A DNA stretch of 64,000 nucleotides, from contig CAJHNH020008437.1 in assembly GCA_905116865.2 (NCBI GenBank), positions 328,763 through 392,762 on the forward strand, given 5' to 3'. The notes under the pieces are model-generated. The model worked only from the letters and a program-made list of their open reading frames with translations, ran no database searches and had not been told where the DNA came from. Of the stretch, positions 56,803-64,000 are shown piece after piece; position 1 is the stretch's first letter; every line of letters begins with the position of its first letter. The position numbers and the translations under genes were made by a program. The DNA is from Candidula unifasciata (Eukaryota; Mollusca; Gastropoda; Stylommatophora; Geomitridae).

Positions 56803-58163
56803 TAGGGCTGTACCGAATATTCGCTTCGTATTCGCTTCGGGGCCGAATAGTGGACCTAATAACTATTCGGTATTCGGCCGAATAGTTGCGGTCGGGCCAA
56901 ATACGAATAGTGGTTACCTTACACCCGTTTCTGGACTAGTAGAAAATAAACATATCAAGATTTCCCACCTTGGTTCATACTGTCAAGCGTTATCTTTGTG
57001 CACCACCTACGAGCGTACCAAGTGAGCGTCTGTTTAGTACAGCTGGAAATACCTTCAGTGAGACAAGAAGCTGCCTGAATGCTGACAACATGGAACGATT
57101 TTTTTTTTTTTTTTTTTGAAAGCTAATGTCGCTTTCATGGATTAACTAAGCTGTCAGTGACAATTTACAAGTTTAGTTACTAGTTATAAAATTAAGAATA
57201 CTTTCAATCCTATGTATTAGTTACCACAGACTGGCTGACTGAAGGATGCAAAACATGAAATGTTTATAAATGTTTACTATTCTGTACTACATTTTGTGAA
57301 GTAAAATGTCAGAGTACATTTGACATTATGAGTGTTTTCTTGTTAGATCTATTTCATAAACGAAAGTGGAAGAATGAGCCTCGGTTTGAATAGTGGGAAG
57401 ACAGAAGTAATCCTGGTATCAAAGAAAATAATTATTCCTAAATGTGTAATAAAAGTCAATGGTTTTATTTTGGGACAAATACAAAAATTTAAGTATCTGG
57501 GCACATGGATAACATCAGATGGAAGATGCATTACTGAAATAAGAAACATAATAGGACAGACAAAAACTGCATTTGATAAAATGAAGAACATCTTATGCAA
57601 TATATCTTTGTCATTGAAGGTTAGAAAAAGAATTCTTGCTTGCTACATACATCCAGTTTTAACATATGGCTGTAAGTCCTGGACAATCGGTAGGCAGGCC
57701 AAACAATTTCTTAGAGGCCTCAGAGATGTGGTTTTACAGAACAATGCTTAAAATACCTTGGACAGCCCAAAAAAAAAAAAAAAAAAAGCAATCAAGTGGT
57801 TTTGATAGAGGCGGGAGCCCGAAGACAACTACTTACATACATCAGAACGAGACAGTCATCATTTTTCGGCCATGTTAAAAGATAAGGGAAGATGTGGTGA
57901 CCACTGGAAAGATATGTGGAAGGAGGGATAGAGGAAGACAGCGAGAGACGATTCTTGACAGTCTTGTTGCATGGCATGGAGGTGTGTCAGCACACGAACT
58001 AATACATGCTACAGGAGATCGCAGATTGTGGCGAGGCATAATCGTCCATGCCAGTCGGCAAAGCACCTGATGATGATGATTCACTATTCGTATTCGGCCG
58101 AATTGTTGGTCCAGCTATTCGTATTCGGCCGAATAGTGAAAATCACTATTCGGTACAGCCCTA
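56803..58163. mobile_element. hAT-type nonautonomous element with nested LINE
   Basis: Ends tagggctgtaccgaata and, reverse-complemented, tagggctgtaccgaata. Flanking attattac (56795-56802 and 58164-58171) fits the hAT target pattern nTnnnnAn. Near both ends are tattcggccgaatagt palindromes. The interior has no transposase motif that I recognise; 57362-58080 is a LINE. Confidence 0.85.
57362..58080 (+). mobile_element. LINE ORF2 C-terminus nested in the hAT element
   Basis: It starts with SLGLNSGKTEVILVSKK, then KFKYLGTWITSDGRCITEIR, RILACYIHPVLTYGCKSWTI, an EMWFYRTMLKIPWT block in a second frame, a FFGHV block and a C-terminal CRSQIVARHNRP-type region, ending ctgatgatgatgatt. At least three frameshifts, an A23 run at 57765, and no catalytic FADD part. 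Confidence 0.85.
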
Positions 58164-58589
58164 ATTATTACTGATTGTAAAAATGTTGAAGACCACTGAT
58201 TAAGTGACTATGATTTACAGGAGGGCTTTTCAACTAAGTTTACTGAGGGACCAAAATGTTGAAAACAGAGATCGTCACCGGTCAGAGACCCAAACCTCCA
58301 GCGTAGGAAGTGCATTAATACAATTAAACTGGCAATGATCAGCGGGTCACTTGCTAGGCCCCGAGGGCCAGAGTTGACAAGCCATGATTTACAGAATCCA
58401 CTCACTTGCACACGCTTTCCTCATCGTTCTGGTCGGAATTTCTTTGGAATTCACTTGTAATACAGGATGTGAACTGTTCGGCACATTTCTTGACCGTGAG
58501 CGTTGTCATCTGCGTTGTTGTGAAAACGGGACCTGGGGAAGACACAGAAACGTTCTAAAAACAGTATGCCATAACAAGAGCAGTCGGAG

Positions 58590-58705
58590 CACTTTGGTTG
58601 GCCTGCCGGCCGATGGTTTTGACTTCAAGGCAGATTTAAAAAAACTTGACCTGGGCTTCCATGTCGACCTGGCCTAAAATGGGTACCAGGGAAGTTAAAG
58701 AGTCA
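58590..58705 (+). mobile_element. SINE-1 fragment
   Basis: Body piece acttgacctgggcttccatg, tcgacctggcctaaaatggg, taccaggga. Confidence 0.6.
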
Positions 58706-58720
58706 TCGTGTGTATATGTG

Positions 58721-58752
<32 letters not shown>

Positions 58753-59216
58753 GAAGGGGAGGAGCAGTGGGTGAGGGGGGGGGGGGGGGGTCACTGTGGC
58801 GTAGTCGTACAGACGGTTTGATTCGCACTCTGAAGGTCTCCTGTTTCGTTTCACGGAATTCCAGAGAAATTTGACTAAAAAGCTCAACAAAATGGGAAAG
58901 AGGGAAACGTGCACAAAACAACACAACGTAATGTTTCGGCCAGGCAGCCTTTTTCAAACATAAGTGAACTACACAAACGAGGAATGGAGAGTATATAGAT
59001 CTCTAAGGAGTGACGTGAGCGACGTTTAAAAAAAATGTGATGCGGAATAAATGAAATAAAATAAAATAAACGATGGCTAAAAAATATAGTCTCAATACTG
59101 GGAATAAAAGAAATACAAGTGTTAATGATACATAAATGATACTGACAAGAAATAGAATAAAGTAATAATATGAAATAAAATAATTAACATTTAAAATGTG
59201 ATAAGATTAGAACTAT

Positions 59217-59798
59217 TTAGATGAAAGAATGTTGGATATTGATACCACTTGGACTAAGAACGCCAAGGCTGTGGATAAGGCGATTTTCCAAAGCGAGGCG
59301 GGTAGTATGATCGCCAGAGCAAGATTTTAATGATGTGACAGATATGTCATCTTTACCGCTGTGGTCAGGGCTATTAAAATGAAGAGGGGTTGGTTTGAGT
59401 GTCTGCTTGTCGATATCGGAGAGGTGTTCCCGTACATGATCAGCTAGCTTCCTGTCAGTCTCCCCAATGTATGCCATGCTGCATCGTTTGCAGATAATTG
59501 CATAAATTACGTTGCGGGATTCGCAAGTAAAAGGTTCCCTAATTTGAAAAGAACCATTAGGGAAACTGACCGAAGAAGTCTGGACAACGAAAGGACATGT
59601 CTTGCAGGTGCTGCTTTGAGCACTGAGTAGTCCCAAAAGGAAGTGCTGTGTGGATCGGTGGGAGTCGGCTTCGGACAAGTATGTCTTTAAGGTTGCGGTC
59701 TCGTCTATAAACGAATCTAGGTTTTTCACTAAAGATAATCTTGGTGTCCGGATCAGAGCTGAGGATGTCCAAATGACTAAAGAATACTTTGGAAGCAA
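59217..59798 (-). pseudogene. GIY-YIG endonuclease part of the Penelope-like element
   Basis: A 193-codon frame. The C-terminal 90 residues carry RNVIYAIICKRCSMAYIGET, a CxxC-like KRC, REHLSDIDK, and LENRLI as the metal-binding Glu. The position usually taken by Arg in 'xDRFREH' is His here (ADHVREH), so catalysis is doubtful. The N-terminal part belongs to the linker. Confidence 0.85.
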
Positions 59799-60276
59799 CT
59801 ACATTGTTAGGGTGAAAAGTCAAAATCAATTCAGGTCCATCATTGGTGGAGTTACGTTTGGTAGGAAAAGCATCTCTCCTGGTGATTGCTAAAACTTTTG
59901 TTTAGAGCCCCTTGTAGAATGTGTTCCGGATAGAAACGGGCACGGAAGAATTCAAGAAGTTCAACTGATTTATCAAAGAAGTCAGAACCATCAGAGCACA
60001 ACCTGCGCAATCGAAGGAGCTGTGAATATGGAATAGAATTTTTACACGGTAGTGGGTGAGAAGACGTATAGAGGAGATAACTGTGAGAATCCGTGGGTTT
60101 GTAGTAGGCTGTGGTTTTCAGACACGGGAAATCGATGCTAATCGTGATGATAAGAAAGCTAACTGAAGTGGTGGAGATCAGTGAGGTGGATTTGATAGCC
60201 GGATTGAAATTGTTGATGTAAGTAATAAATTGGTCGAGCTCAACCATGGACATTTCGGCGATACCAACGCCATTAT

Positions 60277-60783
60277 CTATGTATCTCCTATACACCTCCT
60301 GAAACTTGATAAACTGACCTCGTATTCCAGGTGGCCCATAAAGAGGCAAGCGTAACTAGGACCCATCTTGGTGCCAATCGCGACCCCACTGATCTGGTCA
60401 AAATACTCACCATTAAACTCAAAAGAGTTTAGGGTCAGTACCAGTTTAGCAAGGCGTTCAAGAACTGAAGTAGGGATGATCGGGTTGGACTTTCTGTCCA
60501 AAAAGAACTGGAGTGCTCTAAGACTTTTAGAGTGAGGGATAGACGGATAGAGGGAGCATACGTCTATCAGGAAAAGATGATAGGTTTTACCGGGAAGTAG
60601 TCTGATGGATTCGAAAATCTTGAGGGCATGGTTAGTGTCCTTGACAAATAAAGGGAGACTGGTGACAATTGGTTGGAAAATACTATCTAAAAATTCAGAA
60701 AAATACACCGTGGGACATGAGCATGAAGATACAATGGGACGTCCAGGGTTGTTGGGCTTATGGATCTTAGGCAGCAAGTACAT
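60277..60783 (-). pseudogene. Reverse transcriptase palm of the Penelope-like element
   Basis: A 168-codon frame with YLLPKIHKP, FLIDVCSLYPSIPHSK (first catalytic Asp present) and GVAIGTKMGPSYACLFMGHLE. It then shifts frame; the continuation 59852-60349 has the YIDN motif and the thumb. A poly-T/AG tract near 60805 at the upstream frameshift resembles a splice acceptor. Confidence 0.88.
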
Positions 60784-61429
60784 ACACGGTTTGCCAAGTT
60801 AGCTGTAAAAAAAAAAACACGCATATTGTTGGCCTGCTTAGGAAAAGTACCCTGTGAAATAAATGATTGTAACGTGTCCTTGACTTTCTTTTTGTTGGAG
60901 ACTGTGGGGTCGTCCCTTCTGGCGGAATAGAAAACGGGGTTTCCGAGTTGGGTAATGGCTTCCTCAATATAAAGATCCTTCCTCCAAACCACTGCAGCGC
61001 TTCCTTTGTCAGCTGTTTCACGAGCGCGTCGTTAAGTTCACAGGTGCAGTTTAGCGGAGATCCCCGAAGATTGTCTTTAGAGCCTGCAGCCGTCTAGCTG
61101 TTGCGCTGAGAGAGACTGAGCCGTACTGGATAAAACCCGATGCAATGAAGTTAATTCTCTCGACTTGAACTTTAACATAACCCGTCTTGTGCAGATTTGT
61201 CTACAAAATATGTCCCTAACACCACGTGCCGGGTGCCCCTCACTGGATGATAATGTTCCTTTACAGAGTCATCACGAATGTTTGCTGGAATTTAAAAGTG
61301 TTATTATAAACAGACAGAAGGAAAACATTCCCAGCGGAAATGCAATGTTTACGTCCCATGCTAGGTGTAACGAGAAAAGATTCACTTAGGTATGGTGATA
61401 TCAGGAAAAGAGTCGGCACAGAACTACTA

Positions 61430-61685
61430 CTGAACTTTATAGGTAGACAACAAAAAATGGTTTGACCATGTAACAAGATTGGCTACATTTGGGGCACCAC
61501 AGAGATCAATTTTATACAGATACAACCGTAACAGATCCAGAGGTAGACTACGCAGAATATGGACCGGAGAAATATCTGACACACTGAAAAGTATTTTATT
61601 TGAAGCGAACAGAAGGGTCCGTTTCAGAGATTTATTCATGCCCTGACGCTGCAAGGCATTCCAGGAGTAGAGAAAAGGAGAAAAA
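61430..61685 (+). mobile_element. LINE ORF2 C-terminal relic
   Basis: KKWFDHVTRLATFGAPQRS, YNRNRSRGRLRRIWTGEIS, FEANRRVRFRDLFMP and a stop. The last part matches 62320-62450. Confidence 0.7.
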
Positions 61686-61794
61686 GATAATAATTTAAAA
61701 AATTCGGCAAAGGTTTATTTTTCGGTCAGCCTCTAGTCGGAGTCAGTTTCAGGCATCCTAGAGTGAAAGGCAGCTTGCGGTCAATATGGCCCTT

Positions 61795-62300
61795 CAAGTA
61801 AACAGTTAAGTTAGTTGTGTGTCCTTTACAGGACGTTGCAGAATCAACCACAGTATTTTCTGGCTGTTGTGGTTTTTCTAGGCAAAATTTACGTTCAGTG
61901 GTGTGCCACTGTGACAAGATACAGATAATAGTCTGAAATGGTTAGGGCATATTGAGAGAATGTCAGATGACAGAGAAGTAAAAACTGTATTCACAAGGGA
62001 GACAAAGAAGACGATGCAGAGATAATATCCAGACAGACCTGCAAACAGTTGGTGTTACCAACTGGAAAGAAAGGGCCAACCAGAGAGATGAGTGGAGGCG
62101 GGCGATATCTGCAGCAATGAACCTCAAGAGCTTCGGAATGCTGAAGAAGAAGAAGAAGTGTGTTACTGCCTTTCCACGGTCAGCTCTCAGTACGATTGTC
62201 GAAACCAAAGCAAGACAAATCGTTCGCAGCTGGGATCGAACCCGTTAACCCGGCATTACGAAACGCGTTCGCAACGCCTAAGCGACAGACGCCGACCAAG
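61795..62300 (-). mobile_element. SINE-2 split by a LINE fragment
   Basis: 3' part at 61800-61920, head with perfect box B (ggttcgatccc on the minus strand, 62228) at 62165-62300. The LINE fragment 61922-62159 between them reads LKWLGHIERMSDDREVKTVF and ends in a GAA run; gtgtg..actg flanks both sides as a mutated TSD. Confidence 0.78.
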
Positions 62301-62309
62301 TGGACAAAG

Positions 62310-62470
62310 AGCCTACGTGATACAGATATACGATAACAGATCAAGAAGCCGACTACGCAGAAGAAGGACCGCGGAAATAACGGAAACACTGAAAACTATG
62401 GTCGAAGCGAACAAAAGGGCCCGTTACAGGGATCTCTTCTTGCTCTGACGCAGCGAGGCATTTCTGGAGA
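62310..62470 (+). mobile_element. LINE ORF2 C-terminal relic
   Basis: IYDNRSRSRLRRRRTAEITE then ANKRARYRDLFLL and a stop; same family as 61430-61685. Confidence 0.65.
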
Positions 62471-62479
62471 AGAGAATGT

Positions 62480-62960
62480 TGAATTTTGAATGAACATCAT
62501 AGCACTCGGGACACTCCCATAATTGCTCCGTCCCCATCTTCAGAAGCAAGCGAAGAATTTCAGTTCCAATGGTTCCAGTAGCTGCCTGATTGTACATCCG
62601 TGTCTCGCCTTTCCCTTGAGTGTTGAGCATCGGCCCGATCCCGTGATAACTTCTCGCAACGACTTTCTTCTCAGACCGTAACGATCTATCTGTGCCTCGG
62701 CACTGTTAACTCCTGAAAGGCTCTCACAACATCTAGCTAGTAAGTCATACTCAATTCCCCACCAAGTGGTGCCTAACTGGCCATTCTATCTGCCTGCTTA
62801 TTTCACAACACACCGCCTTTACCTGTCGAAAATATCCAAAGGATGCTAACTACCCGGGACCTCTGCACGGCCATTCTGCATGTAGCATGCACGTCTCCAC
62901 TATTCTCAACATGCTATGTGAGTCAGTTCCAAGTAGAGAAAAGAAGAAAAATAAGATTAT
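62480..62960 (-). pseudogene. RNase H LINE relic, copy 2
   Basis: IGTEILRLLLKMGTEQLWEC and PECYDVH mark the end of the ORF. Upstream sequence is collinear with 32010-32720 and 63195-64000 but carries many stops. Confidence 0.6.
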
Positions 62961-63194
62961 TAAGCAACTATTTAATTATTATACAAGTATGGCGCCTTAA
63001 AATATTGAGACAAGTTTAGATTTGTGTGACTTTATCTTGAAACGGCGCTGAGTAGAGAAGAAACAGCCAGCATCTTAAAGAGAGGGTCCGCTGCAGCAGG
63101 TGCTACTGGAACAGTGGACACGATTCCAGAGACGTGGCAAAAGACTGAATACCGTCTCACCAGGGCTGTAAACGGCATTCTTATTGAAATGGGT

Positions 63195-64000
63195 TGAGTT
63201 TAGTTGAGTCAAGAATTGACATCACAGTACTTGAGTTATTCCCATGCCTGCTCCATCCTCATCTTCAGCAGCCAGCGTAGAGTTCCAATACTGATTGTAG
63301 CGGTCACAATCTGGTTATATATCTGTCTTGCCTTTCCTCTGAGTGAAGTGAGCCGGCCAGACCCTCTGGTTACACCCAGGTGCATCATTCTCTCTAGGCC
63401 ATAATAATCTTGTTTCTCTACTGATTCTGTTGCTTGTTCCCAAAGGGTCTTGACCACATCAGCATTGTCATGTTTTAATTGACCACCTAATGGTGCCGAT
63501 CCAGCCAATGTGTCTGTCTGTTCATTATCCACTACGCCGGCATGGCCTGGAGAAAAGATCCAAAGTATGCTCACTACCCAGGACCTTCCCAGTGAAGCTT
63601 GCCACTCTGCTCGAAAAATCCCTGTCTTCACCTTTCTCAGCATGCATTCAGAGTCTGTTACAATTACGACATTTGCATGAATCTTGTTCTATAGCTACCG
63701 GAGAGCTGCAGTTACCGCCTCCACCTCCATCCCCATGCTAGATGTTGCAATGTCGTATGCTATGCTGTCTTGCACTAAAGATTTTTTATTGGCTTTCACT
63801 ACGAACCCCCAGGCACTTATTTCTCTCTCCTCTCAGCCCTGAACCATCTGTATAGATAATCAGATCACCTTGGCGTGAATTGTCGTGAATCAACTGTTGG
63901 ACTTCCATCCCCTAGCACTCGTTGACCCACTCTCTGCGCTCCCGGTCAAATGTGATCATAACCCTATACAGGTCGCTTCTTGCCGAATTTTTTTCAGCAT
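63195..64000 (-). pseudogene. RNase H LINE relic, copy 3 (runs off the window)
   Basis: In order on the minus strand: EWVNEC, DLIIYTDGS (first RNase H Asp), a frameshift, SAWGFVVKAN, SLVQDSIAYDIATSSMGMEV, EAVTAALR then two stops, VVIVTDSECMLRKVKTG, WIFSPGHAGVVDNEQTDTLA (His and last Asp), and an end matching LLKMGMEQ.WE. All RNase H blocks are visible but the frame is broken at least three times. Confidence 0.8.

Larger units (their letters stand above)
58865..61160 (-). mobile_element. Penelope-like element (degenerate, near full length)
   Basis: Read leftwards: a VVWRKDLYIEEAITQLGNP finger segment, RT blocks MYLLPKIHKPNNPGRPIVSS, LIDVCSLYPSIPH, SGVAIGTKMGPSYACLFMGH and VYRRYIDNGVG, then a linker. 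A GIY-YIG endonuclease follows (VIYAIICKRCSMAYIGET ... REHLSDI ... LENRLIHSLGVLSPSGIN). This order (RT then GIY-YIG) defines Penelope-like elements, which prime at DNA ends or nicks. YIDD is YIDN, so the second catalytic Asp is lost. At least three frameshifts separate the blocks. The 3' terminal 80 bp (58865-58950) recurs alone at 15005-15090. Confidence 0.9.

Noticed and set aside
62165..62300. Functional tRNA gene
   Set aside because: Box A and box B are present, but the sequence continues into the SINE-2 body shared with many copies and the cloverleaf is not complete.

Overview
The window is eukaryotic, intron-bearing, AT-rich nuclear DNA that is mostly dead mobile elements and simple repeats. 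Several tRNA-derived SINE families, 5'-truncated LINEs with FADD-type reverse transcriptase, a Penelope-like element and long CT/GT/GAA arrays suggest an invertebrate, most plausibly a mollusc (perhaps a gastropod). That placement is an inference from repeat style and protein similarity, not from a diagnostic marker.

Host genes, all on the minus strand: (i) the first two coding exons of a CPSF6-like pre-mRNA 3'-end processing gene (5233-5289 and 3297-3371), with the rest beyond the left edge; (ii) a complete one-exon coding sequence of a NUPR1-like small nuclear protein (21005-21229), with a decayed hAT transposon wedged into its 5' flank; (iii) a candidate 3' exon at 16632-16710, possibly the 3'UTR exon of the NUPR-like gene; (iv) three phase-compatible candidate exons (54526-54653, 41191-41211, 37824-37912) that could be the 3' end of one gene ending in a hydrophobic tail. 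No other host gene is supported.

Layout: 0-5.3 kb holds a DDE transposase fossil, an 8-bp-TSD MITE and the CPSF6 exons. 5.3-12.9 kb holds SINEs, LINE tails, an RNase H fragment and a 109-bp G tract. 12.9-17.7 kb is repeat-poor AT-rich DNA with a CT/GT array. 17.7-26.6 kb holds nested SINE/LINE copies, two TIR elements, the NUPR-like gene and more SINEs. 27-37 kb is LINE tails, microsatellites and AT-rich DNA.

37107-43983 and 44001-52459 are two copies of one segment lying directly on either side of a 17-N gap. The copies differ by clean retroposon insertions with target-site duplications and by tandem-repeat number. This looks like two haplotype contigs left unmerged, although a true tandem duplication is not excluded. 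52.5-64 kb contains LINE ends, a 21-bp minisatellite, GAA and 84-bp repeats, a hAT-type element with a LINE nested in it, a Penelope-like element with GIY-YIG endonuclease, and RNase H-bearing LINE remnants.

There is no operon, CRISPR or defence system. The most unusual signals are a family of extremely short (36-60 bp) inverted-repeat insertions, two of them with target-site duplications, and a conserved GC-rich hairpin core shared by TIR elements with different ends.
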